This document shows positions 1 through 10,175 of a stretch of 64,000 nucleotides of DNA, one piece after another. A program made the position numbers and the translations under genes. The notes beneath the pieces were generated by a model. The model was given only the letters and a program-made list of their open reading frames with translations, made no database searches and had not been told where the DNA came from. The stretch comes from Rhizobium sp. NXC14 (GTDB lineage Bacteria; Pseudomonadota; Alphaproteobacteria; Rhizobiales; Rhizobiaceae), in contig NZ_CP021030.1 in assembly GCF_002117485.1 (NCBI RefSeq), positions 3,709,501 to 3,773,500 on the forward strand, given 5' to 3'. Position 1 is the stretch's first letter. Every line of letters begins with the position of its first letter.

Positions 1-216
1 CACGATGCCGATGCGGTAATCCGCCGGCACTTCGAGAATTTCACGGGTAAGGTCGATCGCCTGCTTGAGCTTGGCCTTGCCGACCTTCGCGCGGTGCGAA
101 CGGCCGAGGGCCGCGTCGGAAAGGGCTTCGAGCGACCAACCGGGGCGCTTCGAGCAGGGGCCAGAAGAAAAATGGGTATTGTGCGGACGGATGTCCGGCT
201 TTGCGGTCTTCGCCAT
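1..216 (-). CDS. serC: Phosphoserine aminotransferase, N-terminal part (cut by window edge)
   Basis: Only the first 72 codons lie in the window. The N-terminus (MAKTAKPDIRPHNTHFSSGP, then CSKRPGWSLEAL and LGRSHRAKVGK) is typical of rhizobial SerC, the PLP enzyme that converts 3-phosphohydroxypyruvate to phosphoserine in serine synthesis. The ATG at 214-216 is preceded by GAGGATAGCATC, so the ribosome-binding site lies inside the second hairpin of the leader. The PLP lysine and the rest of the fold are outside the window. Recognition is from sequence memory, with no rival family in mind. Confidence 0.9.
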   Translation of the reverse strand, partial: MAKTAKPDIRPHNTHFSSGPCSKRPGWSLEALSDAALGRSHRAKVGKAKLKQAIDLTREILEVPADYRIGIV

Positions 217-220
217 GATG

Positions 221-258
221 CTATCCTCTCAGATAGAAAGCCCTTCGTTGGGGAAGGG
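221..258 (-). ncRNA. serC leader RNA motif (two tandem hairpins)
   Basis: Read on the minus strand, the serC leader has two short perfect hairpins just before the start codon: CCCTTC-loop-GAAGGG (253-258 with 241-246) and CTATC-loop-GATAG (232-236 with 221-225). The second covers the Shine-Dalgarno GGATAG. This layout matches what is described as the alphaproteobacterial serC RNA motif. The ligand or mechanism, if any, is not known to me. Seen: the hairpins and their position. Inferred: identity with the motif. Confidence 0.6.
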
Positions 259-360
259 TGTCCCGCCGCCGTGTGTATGGATCGGAAGCGTCATAGTCAA
301 GATCGAAGTGTCGCAAGCTGTAGATATTTTGACGCAGGCAGGGTGGCGAAAAAAATGAAA

Positions 361-385
361 AAGCCGCCCGGCGCGAGGGCGGCTT
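361..385 (-). terminator. Rho-independent terminator of the outer-membrane protein gene
   Basis: A perfect 9-bp stem (AAGCCGCCC with GGGCGGCTT, 7-nt loop) is followed on the minus strand by TTTTCATTTTTTT. It lies 23 bp past the stop codon at 408 and separates this gene from serC. Confidence 0.85.
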
Positions 386-407
386 TCTGATGCGATGGTT
401 GATCGGC

Positions 408-1244
408 CTACTTGTAGACCGGCTGCTGCAGCGGGATTGCCGGCGGCTCGTAGGCGACCGGCTGAGCGCAGCCACCGAAGAGGTAGCGGGCGCCCACGCG
501 GGCTTCATGGGCGTTGAGGCCCCTGTCGCGGCCCGGGCCGCCATTATCGGCGTAGCCGAACATATTGCCGCCGTCGATATGCAGATAGCGGTAACCGACG
601 TCGGCCTTGATGTTGCAGGTCACGTCGATCGAGGCGCCGGCCATAAGCGCATAGGTGAAGCGCCAGTTGCCCTTGCCGCCATGGGTCACCTCATCGTCGC
701 AGAAGCTGCCGTCATCGGCGCAGGCGACGTTGCGCAGGTTTTTCCACTTGACGTAGGAACCGCCGATACCGGCGCCGACATAGGGCGTCACATAGCCGTA
801 GGTGCCGAGATCGACATAGGCGTTGGCCAGTAGCGTATAGGCGGTCAGCGAAGAGCGGTCGCTTGAGGTGCAATCCACCAGCGGGAAGCCGCACTGCCCG
901 GATGTCGAGCCCTTGAAATCCGCCTGGGTGAGATAGTCGAAAGTCAGATCGGTGCGCAGATAGCTGTTGATCTGGTAACCGACACCGCCACCAACCGTCC
1001 ATGCGTCATCGAGATCGGCGTCGTCGAAATCGACCTCGGTGGCGTTGCTGCCTTGGAAATAGCGCGCGCCGCGGAGATCTGTGAAAGCATAACCGACATC
1101 GCCGCGCAGATACCACCCGGTCGCTTCGCTGACAGTCACCTCCGGCGGCTGCTCCGGAATGGGCTCGGCAGGGGCGAGATCCGCAGAATAGGCATTTGTC
1201 GCTATCAAGAATGCGGCGAAGATGCCGGATAAGCTTCTTTTCAT
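408..1244 (-). CDS. Outer-membrane beta-barrel protein (Omp25/RopB-like family)
   Basis: This 278-residue protein has a cleavable signal peptide (MKRSLSGIFAAFLIATNAYS, cleavage near ANAYSA-D). A short Pro/Glu-rich linker (about residues 22-38) is followed by alternating aromatic strands such as GWYLRGDVGYAF, TVGGGVGYQINSYLRTDLTF and TPYVGAGIGGSY, ending with repeat-like ARVGARYLFGG. These are marks of small 8-stranded OmpA-like/Omp25 barrels common in Rhizobiales. The start at 1244 is chosen because TTTGGAGTG precedes it and the signal peptide starts there; a longer frame reaches 1310. The gene has its own terminator and a perfect CtrA-type box at 1330-1344. The exact role (surface integrity or a structural porin-like protein) cannot be told from sequence. 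Confidence 0.85.
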   Translation of the reverse strand: MKRSLSGIFAAFLIATNAYSADLAPAEPIPEQPPEVTVSEATGWYLRGDVGYAFTDLRGARYFQGSNATEVDFDDADLDDAWTVGGGVGYQINSYLRTDLTFDYLTQADFKGSTSGQCGFPLVDCTSSDRSSLTAYTLLANAYVDLGTYGYVTPYVGAGIGGSYVKWKNLRNVACADDGSFCDDEVTHGGKGNWRFTYALMAGASIDVTCNIKADVGYRYLHIDGGNMFGYADNGGPGRDRGLNAHEARVGARYLFGGCAQPVAYEPPAIPLQQPVYK

Positions 1245-1329
1245 GGATTTCACTCCAAAATCCCGTTGCGTCGGCAAGCTCCGTCGCTGCCAATCTGATA
1301 CGCTTTGCATGGATAATGAATGGGAAACG

Positions 1330-1344
1330 TTAAAGGGTGCTTAA
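1330..1344. promoter_or_regulatory. Perfect CtrA-type box (TTAA-N7-TTAA)
   Basis: The sequence TTAAAGGGTGCTTAA lies 86-100 bp upstream of the outer-membrane protein start at 1244. It matches the consensus TTAA-N7-TTAA bound by the cell-cycle regulator CtrA. Binding is inferred from the motif only. Confidence 0.5.
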
Positions 1345-1451
1345 CCACGCTTGTTTACTTTGATTTCAAGCTTCTCGGCCGCATGAAACAGAAGATCGAC
1401 CGCGTCGTGAAATGATTTGCGCAGAGATACATGCCACCCGCGTACGCAACA

Positions 1452-1482
1452 AAAAAGCCGGCGCTCACGCACCGGCCTTTTG
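1452..1482 (-). terminator. Terminator of glmM
   Basis: On the minus strand, AAAAG-GCCGG, a 10-nt loop, then CCGGC-TTTTTT forms a stem with a T-run 20 bp past the glmM stop codon. The A-run on the other side could let it work in both directions. Confidence 0.8.
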
Positions 1483-1501
1483 ATCGTCTGTTCTTGCAGG
1501 G

Positions 1502-2854
1502 TCAGGCAGCGGTCCGGACATTGGAGATCGTGCCGATCAGCTCGTTGACGATACGCTCGATCTGGGCGCGGTCGTCGCCCTCGGCCATGACGCGGATCAG
1601 CGGCTCGGTGCCGGAAGGCCGGATGACGAGGCGGCCGTTTCTGGCGAGCTCGGCTTCGGCATCGGCGATCGCCTTCTGCACCTGAATATCCTCCAGCGGC
1701 TTGCCACCGCTGATGCGGACATTGCGCAGGAGCTGCGGCACCGGCTCGAAGCGGCGGCAGACCTCACTGACAGTGCGGCCGGTGCGCTTGACCGCGGCAA
1801 GGATCTGCAGCGCCGCGACCAGACCGTCGCCCGTCGTCCCGTAATCCGAAAGCACGATATGGCCCGATTGCTCGCCGCCGACATTGTAATTGTGCTGGCG
1901 CATATGCTCGACAACGTAGCGGTCGCCGACCTTCGTGCGGGCAAGCGCCATGCCGCGTTCGTCGAGGAAACGCTCGAGGCCGAGATTGGACATGACGGTG
2001 GCGACGATGCCGTTACCGCGCAGTTGCTGGCTCTCGGACCAGCTCTCGGCGATGACGGCCATCAGCTGGTCGCCGTCGACGATCGAACCGTTCTCATCGA
2101 TAATGATGACGCGGTCCGCGTCGCCGTCGAGCGCGATGCCGATGTCGGCGCGAACCTCGTCGACTTTCTTCTGCAATGCGACGGGGCTGGTGGAACCGCA
2201 ATTGAGATTGATATTGGTGCCGTTCGGTTCGTTGCCGATGGTGACGACATCGGCGCCGAGTTCCCAGAGCACGGCGGGCGCCACCTTGTAGGCAGCACCA
2301 TTGGCGCAATCGATCGCCACCCTCAGTCCCTGCAGCGTCACGTCGCGCGGCAGCGTGCGCTTAGCATGTTCGATATAACGGTCATGCACGCCGTCGACGC
2401 GCTTGGCCCGGCCGATATCGTCGGATTTGGCAAGCTGCGCGTTAAGGTCCTTTTCGAGCAGGTCCTCGATCTCGGCCTCGATGTCGTCCGACAGCTTGTA
2501 ACCGTCGGGACCGAACAGCTTGATGCCGTTATCTTCATAAGGATTGTGCGAAGCAGAGATCATTACGCCGATATCGCAGCGCAGCGAACGCGTCAGCATG
2601 GCGACGGCAGGCGTCGGGATCGGGCCGAGAATGAAGGCGTCGAGGCCCGCAGCCGTAAAGCCTGCCACCATCGCATTCTCAAGCATATAGCCGGAAAGGC
2701 GCGTATCCTTACCGATGACGACGCGATGACGGTGGTTGCCCCGGCGGAAGATCGTGCCGGCGGCGATGCCGACCCGCATGGCAAGATCCGGCGTCATCGG
2801 GAAGACGTTGGATTGACCGCGAATACCGTCCGTACCGAAATAGCGTCTTTTCAT
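1502..2854 (-). CDS. glmM: Phosphoglucosamine mutase
   Basis: GlmM interconverts glucosamine-6-phosphate and glucosamine-1-phosphate on the route to UDP-GlcNAc for peptidoglycan and lipid A. The 450-residue length is normal for the family. Visible motifs are the N-terminal [11 protein letters not shown], the active-site loop ISASHNP (about 99-105, phosphoserine at 102), the Mg-binding loop DGDADR (about 244) and the phosphate-binding RPSGTEP near the C-terminus. The start at 2854 has AGGAG eight bases upstream; a longer frame begins at 2881 but lacks this. It lies downstream of ftsH, as in many alphaproteobacteria, but a strong terminator between them suggests separate transcription. Confidence 0.97.
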   Translation of the reverse strand: MKRRYFGTDGIRGQSNVFPMTPDLAMRVGIAAGTIFRRGNHRHRVVIGKDTRLSGYMLENAMVAGFTAAGLDAFILGPIPTPAVAMLTRSLRCDIGVMISASHNPYEDNGIKLFGPDGYKLSDDIEAEIEDLLEKDLNAQLAKSDDIGRAKRVDGVHDRYIEHAKRTLPRDVTLQGLRVAIDCANGAAYKVAPAVLWELGADVVTIGNEPNGTNINLNCGSTSPVALQKKVDEVRADIGIALDGDADRVIIIDENGSIVDGDQLMAVIAESWSESQQLRGNGIVATVMSNLGLERFLDERGMALARTKVGDRYVVEHMRQHNYNVGGEQSGHIVLSDYGTTGDGLVAALQILAAVKRTGRTVSEVCRRFEPVPQLLRNVRISGGKPLEDIQVQKAIADAEAELARNGRLVIRPSGTEPLIRVMAEGDDRAQIERIVNELIGTISNVRTAA

Positions 2855-3037
2855 CTGCACTCCTGCGCTTTGGCGTGCCATTCAAGGCAGCGCATCGTTC
2901 CAAGCAAATCCGGCTTCAATGGATTGTCGTCAGTCCAGGAGCGTGATTCATGCTTGCTTCTCTTCAGCGGAATGCCACAAATTGCGGCAATCGGCACGTA
3001 AATTAGCGAGAAAAATGATTATATCCCGTTACCAATG

Positions 3038-3077
3038 AAAAAGGCCGGATCTCCCATCGCGGAAATCCGGCCTTTTT
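3038..3077 (-). terminator. Terminator of ftsH
   Basis: A perfect 13-bp inverted repeat (AAAAAGGCCGGAT with ATCCGGCCTTTTT) with a ~14-nt loop ends in a T-run on both strands. It lies 17 bp past the ftsH stop and should uncouple ftsH from glmM. Confidence 0.9.
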
Positions 3078-3094
3078 CGAGATCGTGTCGCAGC

Positions 3095-5026
<1,932 letters not shown>

Positions 5027-5123
5027 TGAACTCCCCAGCACTGCAACAGCCGCCTCATGGCGACCGTCTTATTAGGTTCTAACATAGGGTTGCCCCGCGC
5101 TATTGCCAAGGCAATCCCCCAAG

Positions 5124-6587
5124 TCAGATGGTTTTTCCGTCAATACTTCTTAAAGGCAGCCCCGCATAGGGCGCCATCGCGAAAACCGCCGAAAGCCTGT
5201 CGGCAAAGATGAAATCAAATCGTGTCAAAAAGCGGTCGAAGGGTGCGAAATAAGGCGTCAGTTCAACCATGGAAGCGGATTCTGGAGATAAATAGGCTCC
5301 ATCTGAGGATAAGGCAGGCGCCGACGCGATTGCGCGTTTCCATGCGGATGCGGGAAGCTCCCTGCCGCGCCCTCCCTCATTCCTGTGCTCGTCACAGGGA
5401 TCCAGCGCGCCCAAGCCCTTGGGCGCAGAAGACTCCTTACGCATCGGTGAGTCATTCACCGCGCCGACGCGCGGTGGCTGGATTCCTGTGACGGGCACAG
5501 GAAGGAGGGAGGAGCGCGCGGCCTGAGCTTCCACCCTCATGGTCGTTCCTGACCGGTTTTCAACACGGAACCTGCCATCCCAAACCCCCGTCTCCCTCGA
5601 CGGCAATATCAGCGGCACCATCCCTCGGTACTCGCGCGCCAGATAAAGCCCGTCGCGCCTCAGATCGAACACCACTCTGCCGGCGGTCATCCGTCCCGGC
5701 GCGCTGCTGCCGGCGGCGAATGCGAGAATACGTTCCATCTTCACCCTGCCCGGCGCGAATGGCTGCCCGCCGAATACCGCCGTCAGGCGGCCGATCGTAT
5801 AGTCGAGGACCGCAGGGTCCTGCCGCAACCCGCCAGGCATCACCTGCCCAAGCACGCCGCCGTGAAGCTGGAAATGGCGATCCAGCCATTCGGCGGCTCG
5901 AGACGAGAGAGTGAGCCGCTCCGCCCAGGCGGCGCGTATATTCTTCTCCACAGATGTATGGGCCGAAAGTTGCCGGCGCATCCGCACACGCTCGTAATTC
6001 GTATCCTCATTGCTCGGATCGTCGATCCACCGCACGCCCCGCGCCCGCAGGAAAGCGCGGATATCCATCCGAGTGGAAAATAGAAGCGGGCGCAAAATCC
6101 AGAATCGCCGGTCGAAAAGCACGGCATCGGCAATACCGGTGGAAACCTGCTCCGTTCGCATGCCATGCATGGCAAGCGTTTCGCGCTGGTCGTCCAGCGT
6201 ATGACCGGTGACGATGAGGTTGGCGCCGAGCGCTTCGGCTGCCTCGGCTAGAAGGCTGTAACGGGCCTCGCGTGCCGCGGCCATGATGCCGGTTTTCGGT
6301 TTTTCGCCCTGCCATGTGGCGCTCATATGGGGAATGCCGAGGGCTGCACAGAGGGCTGCGACCTCTCGCGCCTCGTCTGCGGAACCGGCGCGCAGCGCGT
6401 GGTCGACGGTCGCGGCACAAAGGGAAATTTCAAGCTGGGGCGCGGCTTTCACGACTTCATCGAGGAGGAGAAGCAGGCCGGTGGAATCGCTGCCGCCAGA
6501 GATCGCGACGAGAATGCGCGCAGGACTTCGAAGCGATGCGAGAAACTGGCGGATCGCCTGTCGGGGCGATGCGGCGTCCGGAGACAT
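5124..6587 (-). CDS. tilS: tRNA(Ile)-lysidine synthase, carrying an in-frame palindromic repeat
   Basis: TilS ligates lysine to C34 of the AUA-decoding tRNA(Ile). The PP-loop ATPase motif SGGSDS is at 30-35, followed by the family regions VDHALRAGS and VTGHTLDDQRETLAMH. The protein is 487 residues, longer than I expect for the family. The extra length is at about 353-412, where the DNA forms a ~180-bp near-palindrome translated as a low-complexity Pro/Gly/Arg-rich stretch (for example LDPCDEHRNEGGRG). After it the family-like C-terminus resumes (LTPYFAPFDRFLTRFDFIF). The N-terminal catalytic core looks intact, so the gene is probably functional and the insert sits in a tolerant linker. It is 11 bp from the cpoB stop, suggesting cotranscription. 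Confidence 0.93.
   Translation of the reverse strand: MSPDAASPRQAIRQFLASLRSPARILVAISGGSDSTGLLLLLDEVVKAAPQLEISLCAATVDHALRAGSADEAREVAALCAALGIPHMSATWQGEKPKTGIMAAAREARYSLLAEAAEALGANLIVTGHTLDDQRETLAMHGMRTEQVSTGIADAVLFDRRFWILRPLLFSTRMDIRAFLRARGVRWIDDPSNEDTNYERVRMRRQLSAHTSVEKNIRAAWAERLTLSSRAAEWLDRHFQLHGGVLGQVMPGGLRQDPAVLDYTIGRLTAVFGGQPFAPGRVKMERILAFAAGSSAPGRMTAGRVVFDLRRDGLYLAREYRGMVPLILPSRETGVWDGRFRVENRSGTTMRVEAQAARSSLLPVPVTGIQPPRVGAVNDSPMRKESSAPKGLGALDPCDEHRNEGGRGRELPASAWKRAIASAPALSSDGAYLSPESASMVELTPYFAPFDRFLTRFDFIFADRLSAVFAMAPYAGLPLRSIDGKTI
5353..5532. repeat. Intragenic palindromic element inside tilS
   Basis: Two long inverted arms face each other. Positions 5374-5406 contain TTCCTGTGCTCGTCACAGG and 5477-5509 contain TTCCTGTGACGGGCACAGG, the reverse complement with a few changes. 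Pairing extends outward to GGAAGCTC (5353-5360) and GAGCTTCC (5525-5532). A smaller perfect palindrome, GCGCCCAAG-CCCTTGGGCGC, sits in the centre (about 5405-5426). The ~180 bp keep the tilS frame open. The structure resembles dispersed palindromic repeats of rhizobial genomes; that identity is from memory. I found no second full copy in this window. Confidence 0.7.
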
Positions 6588-6598
6588 TCCGGAAGACC

Positions 6599-7585
6599 TC
6601 AGCAGGCGAGGCGTTTCTGTTCGCTCGCAACCTTGCTTATGACGGCGCGTGACGCCTTCGGATAACGCTTCGAGACTTCGCGCAGGGTCGCGCAGGCGGT
6701 TTCCTTGTTGTCGAGGGCAGCAAGCGACATGCCAAGCTTCAACAGCATTTCCGGCGCCTTTTCCGAGCTGCCGTATTTCTGATGTGCATTGAGGAAAGTC
6801 TTGGCCGCCTCGTTATATTTGCCCTGCGAATAGAGCGCTTCGCCGAGCCAGAAATTGGCGTCCGCCGCGCGTGCGCTGCTCGGGTAACGGGCGATGTACT
6901 GATTGAATTCCTGCTCGGCCGTGCCGTAATCGCCCGAGAGCACGTGGCCGTATGCTGACTTATACTGATCCGCCTCGCCGCCGAGCGAGGCCGTCTGCTG
7001 CGGCGTGCCGCTGTTGGCAGTGGGAACCGGGCCGGAACCGATGGTGGCGTTTTCATCGACGCTTCCGCCGATCGCATTGCCGTTCTGATCGAACTCGATC
7101 GAGCCGAGCTGCTTCGGCGGCTGGCCGAGGCCGGTATTGGCAGGCACCTCGGTGGAGGGAGCCGTTTCGGCCCCCTGCGGTGCTTGAATCACTCTGGCGA
7201 CGTCGTCGCTGCCGGACGCTGCCGGAGCGGGATCGGTCTCGCTCTTTTTGACAGGAGCCTTGGCGCCGCCACCGCTACCGGTTTTTTCGAGCTGCTGGAA
7301 CCGGAATTCATTGTCTTCCTGCTGCTTGCGGATCGTCTCCTGCATCTGCAGAAGCTGAAAGCTCATCTCCTCGATTCGGCCATTCAGCTGCCGCATCTGC
7401 TCTTCGAGCTGCTGCACGCGGATTTCCGCGTCTCCGCTCTGCACCTTGACGACGGGCGGGGCCGACTGCTGTTCCGCGGATCGGCCGCCGAGATGCAGCC
7501 CGAAGAACGAGGCCGAATAAGCCGTCCGTTCGCTCCCGGTGATAGCCGCCAGGCACAGCATGCCTGCCACGACAAGTTTCTTCAT
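6599..7585 (-). CDS. cpoB: Cell division coordinator CpoB / Tol-Pal system protein YbgF
   Basis: This 328-residue periplasmic protein has a signal peptide (MKKLVVAGMLCLAAITGSERTAYS...), a glutamine-rich coiled coil (about 45-105, LEEQMRQLNGRIEEMSFQLLQMQ in register), a Ser/Pro/Thr-rich linker and C-terminal TPR repeats (about 205-325, for example YARYPSSARAADANFWLGEA-type helices). In E. coli this family links outer-membrane constriction by Tol-Pal to septal peptidoglycan synthesis. Start 7585 is the first Met of the signal peptide, with AGGA upstream; the longer frame to 7663 is rejected. It is the last tol-pal gene, followed closely by tilS. Confidence 0.93.
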   Translation of the reverse strand: MKKLVVAGMLCLAAITGSERTAYSASFFGLHLGGRSAEQQSAPPVVKVQSGDAEIRVQQLEEQMRQLNGRIEEMSFQLLQMQETIRKQQEDNEFRFQQLEKTGSGGGAKAPVKKSETDPAPAASGSDDVARVIQAPQGAETAPSTEVPANTGLGQPPKQLGSIEFDQNGNAIGGSVDENATIGSGPVPTANSGTPQQTASLGGEADQYKSAYGHVLSGDYGTAEQEFNQYIARYPSSARAADANFWLGEALYSQGKYNEAAKTFLNAHQKYGSSEKAPEMLLKLGMSLAALDNKETACATLREVSKRYPKASRAVISKVASEQKRLAC

Positions 7586-7687
7586 ATGTATCGTCCTGTC
7601 CCAGTGATTCTTCGCGCCATGAGGCACGAACAGGAGATTTTTCCAATTGCTGTCAAAAAGCAACGGAGTCTGGCCAAAGTGTGGTCA

Positions 7688-7718
7688 AAAAGAAAGGCGG
7701 CCCGCTGCGGGACCGCCT
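7688..7718 (-). terminator. Probable terminator downstream of pal
   Basis: On the minus strand AGGCGGTCCC, a short loop, then GGGCCGCCT is followed by TTCTTTTTG, 27 bp past the pal stop. The stem has one mismatch. Some readthrough into cpoB may occur. Confidence 0.65.
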
Positions 7719-7744
7719 CTGCGGAAACGAATTATATCCGAAGA

Positions 7745-8281
7745 TTACATGCCGGCGCCGCCGAGCACGGTCACCGCGCGGCGGTTCTGCGACCAGCAAG
7801 AAATATCGTCGCAGACGGCGACCGGACGTTCCTTGCCGTAGGAGATCGTCTTCATGCGCTGTGCCGGAACGCCGCGCGAAGCGAGGTAGTCCTTGGTGGC
7901 AGCAGCGCGACGGGCACCGAGTGCGAGGTTGTATTCGCGGGTGCCGCGTTCGTCGGCATGGCCTTCAACGGTGATTTGGTAGTTCGGGTAACGACCGAGC
8001 CACTGTGCCTGACGGTCGAGCGTCTGTGCGGCATCGGCGCGGATCGACGTGGAGTCGGTATCGAAGAAGATGCGGTCACCGACATTGACCGTGAAGTCCT
8101 GGGTCGAGCCCGGCGTCGCGGCGCCTGCGCCGAGACCCATGTCGCCGGCGCTGTTCGGCATGCCGCCGTTCTTCTTGTTCGCGCAGCTTGCAAGCGCGAG
8201 ACCGGCCAGAAGCGCGATCATGACAGGGTTGCGGGCGAAATTCTGCATACGGCTCATTGCCGGGGTATGAATTCGGCTCAT
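7745..8281 (-). CDS. pal: Peptidoglycan-associated lipoprotein Pal
   Basis: Pal is the outer-membrane lipoprotein of the Tol-Pal envelope constriction machine. The 178-residue product has a hydrophobic signal (about 18-32) ending in a lipobox LASC with Cys33 as the lipidation site, a Gly/Ala linker, and an OmpA-type peptidoglycan-binding domain (about 68-178) with IFFDTDSTSIR, ITVEGHADERGTREYN and RRAV. ATG at 8281 is preceded by AAGGAGACCGG; a second in-frame ATG at 8257 also precedes the signal. Upstream lies a TTAACCATAAT element shared with the tolQ leader. Confidence 0.96.
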   Translation of the reverse strand: MSRIHTPAMSRMQNFARNPVMIALLAGLALASCANKKNGGMPNSAGDMGLGAGAATPGSTQDFTVNVGDRIFFDTDSTSIRADAAQTLDRQAQWLGRYPNYQITVEGHADERGTREYNLALGARRAAATKDYLASRGVPAQRMKTISYGKERPVAVCDDISCWSQNRRAVTVLGGAGM

Positions 8282-8350
8282 GGCCGGTCTCCTTGCGAGT
8301 TCATCAGGGTTTCCGGACAGTAACCGCACTCGGTTAACCGCCCCTCAAAG

Positions 8351-8361
8351 ATTATGGTTAA
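8351..8361 (-). promoter_or_regulatory. TTAACCATAAT element upstream of pal
   Basis: Read on the minus strand, TTAACCATAAT lies about 70 bp before the pal start. The identical 11-mer occurs upstream of tolQ (12709-12719) in the same orientation. TTAACCAT has been described as a CtrA-dependent motif in Caulobacter; here the role is inferred. It could also contain a -10 (CATAAT). Confidence 0.4.
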
Positions 8362-8433
8362 CAGTTTACTGATTTGTCCCGTGTCGCCCGGTTTCCACGA
8401 CTTTGAGGCGACATAAAGGCAGTGATGCACTCG

Positions 8434-9744
8434 CTACTCCAGCAGCGGCGACCAGGCCGGGTCGGATGCATAGCTCGGCGTCTTGACCAGCTGCTCGTTA
8501 TAACCAGTCAGATCAATCGAATAGAGTTGCGGGCCACCCGCGCCTGCCGCTTGGCGGAAGAACATCAGCACCCGGCCGTTCGGCGCCCAGGTCGGGCCTT
8601 CATTGTGGAAGCCGGACGTCAGGATGCGCTCGCCCGAGCCATCTGGCTTCATCACGCCGATGGAGAACTTGCCGCCGGACTGTTTGGTGAAGGCGATGAG
8701 ATCGCCGCGCGGCGACCAGACCGGCGTCGAATAGGAGCCGTCACCGAAGGAAATGCGGGTCTGGCCCGAGCCATCGGCGTTCATCACGTAGATCTGCGGC
8801 TTGCCACCTCGGTCGCTTTCGAAGCTGATGCGGGCACCGTCAGGCGAATAGGAGGGCGAGGTGTCGATCGCCGCCGTCGAGGTCAGCCGCGTCGTCGTGC
8901 GCGAGCGCAGGTCCATCGTATAGATGTTGGAATTGCCTTCCTGCTGGAGGCTCATGATCACCTTCTGGCCATCCGGCGAAAAACGCGGCGAGAAGGTCAT
9001 GCCGGGGAAGTTGCCGACGACTTCACGCTGCCCGGTTTCGAGCTGCAGCAGATAGACGCGCGGCTGCTGGTTGGCGAAGGACATGTAGGTGACTTCCTGC
9101 CGGCTCGGCGAGAAGCGCGGCGTGAGCACGAGGTCGCTGCCATCCGTCAGCATCCGCACGTTGAAGCCGTCCTGATCCATGATCGCCAGCTGCCGCTTGC
9201 GCTGCTGCTTGGTGCCGGATTCGGAGACGAAGACGACGCGGGTGTCGAAGTATCCCTCTTCGCCGGTGATCTGCTTGTAGATCGCGTCGGCAATGATATG
9301 GGCGACACGCCGCCAGTTCTCCGGCTGCGTATAGAACTGCTGGCCGGTCATCTGCTGGCCGGCGAAGGGGTCCCAGAGACGGAATTCGGCGCGAAGGCGG
9401 CCGTCGGCTTCCTGAGTAACGCGGCCGGTCACCAGTGCCTGCGCGTTGATGACCTTCCAATCTTCGAACCGCGGCGCCGCATCGGGATTGGAAATCTTCT
9501 CAATGAAGGCACTCTTGTTGATCGGCGCGAAGAGGCCGGAACGCTGCAGGTCGGCGGCAATCACCTGCGAGACCTGCGCACCCATATCGCCCTGCAGGAA
9601 GTCGGTCACCGCGATCGGCAGCGGCTGAACGTTGCCTTTTCGAATGTCGAGGGTGACGAGCGCATTGGCCGGCGTCGCAAAGACGGCAGTGGTCATCAGA
9701 CCTACCGCGACCAAAATGGCGCGGAAAAAGGAACACTTTGTCAT
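8434..9744 (-). CDS. tolB: Tol-Pal periplasmic beta-propeller protein TolB
   Basis: TolB (436 residues) cycles between Pal and the inner-membrane TolQRA motor in the periplasm. It has a signal peptide ([17 protein letters not shown]..., cleavage after ATPANA, residue 28), an N-terminal alpha/beta domain (about 35-165) and a six-bladed WD40-like propeller with recurrent blades: [33 protein letters not shown] and [11 protein letters not shown]. Length and order are standard. It starts 20 bp after the short TolA paralogue, within the same run of minus-strand genes. Confidence 0.97.
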   Translation of the reverse strand: MTKCSFFRAILVAVGLMTTAVFATPANALVTLDIRKGNVQPLPIAVTDFLQGDMGAQVSQVIAADLQRSGLFAPINKSAFIEKISNPDAAPRFEDWKVINAQALVTGRVTQEADGRLRAEFRLWDPFAGQQMTGQQFYTQPENWRRVAHIIADAIYKQITGEEGYFDTRVVFVSESGTKQQRKRQLAIMDQDGFNVRMLTDGSDLVLTPRFSPSRQEVTYMSFANQQPRVYLLQLETGQREVVGNFPGMTFSPRFSPDGQKVIMSLQQEGNSNIYTMDLRSRTTTRLTSTAAIDTSPSYSPDGARISFESDRGGKPQIYVMNADGSGQTRISFGDGSYSTPVWSPRGDLIAFTKQSGGKFSIGVMKPDGSGERILTSGFHNEGPTWAPNGRVLMFFRQAAGAGGPQLYSIDLTGYNEQLVKTPSYASDPAWSPLLE

Positions 9745-9764
9745 ACCAAACAGCCTTTCAGCAT

Positions 9765-10175
9765 CTATGGAGTCGGATCGCTGGAATCGAAGTGCAGGAC
9801 GACCTCCCTCCAGGATTCATATTTTTCTTTCGGGAGCATGGTGAATGGCGCGGAACGCCGGACGGCGCGGAGGGCCGCAGCCGACAGGCTTTTCCGAGCA
9901 GCTTCGGTGCCGCCCGAGGCTGTTACCTTGGGTGAACCAGCGATCGCACCATTCTTATCGAGCCACAGGTGGATAGTAATCACGACTCCGCCGTCCCTCG
10001 CCTGCCCGGGAGGAACATTGAAGGAGGAAGCGATTGCGAGCAAATCCGCGGCCGAGTTATCAGAGATCGCCGCATCGACCGGCTGCGCCAACGCTTCAGG
10101 CCCACAAGCTAGAATCGTTCCAAGCATGATGGCGGCTGCAATAGACTTGTTGCCATGGGACAGGTCCATCAGCAT
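9765..10175 (-). CDS. Short periplasmic TolA paralogue (TolA/TonB C-terminal domain only)
   Basis: The 136-residue product has a signal peptide (cleavage near PEALA-Q, residue 30) and then only a TonB/TolA C-terminal-like domain. Its [15 protein letters not shown]...ASGG...[17 protein letters not shown] parallels VIKVHMKLDRDGNI...SSGG...MKSAPFSMLPKDKYDAW at the end of adjacent TolA. The membrane anchor and long Pro/Lys linker are absent, so it could not transduce force alone. Its ATG directly follows the tolA TAG, implying translational coupling. A tandem duplication of the tolA 3' end with an acquired signal peptide is the simplest origin. It might bind TolB or Pal competitively; function unknown. 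Confidence 0.85.
   Translation of the reverse strand: MLMDLSHGNKSIAAAIMLGTILACGPEALAQPVDAAISDNSAADLLAIASSFNVPPGQARDGGVVITIHLWLDKNGAIAGSPKVTASGGTEAARKSLSAAALRAVRRSAPFTMLPKEKYESWREVVLHFDSSDPTP

Noticed and set aside
1859..3001. Long plus-strand frame over glmM and similar antisense frames over ftsH, tkt, lpiA, tolB and suhB
   Set aside because: All mirror a well-supported gene on the other strand; composition is low-complexity with many Asp, Ala, Gly and Arg residues.
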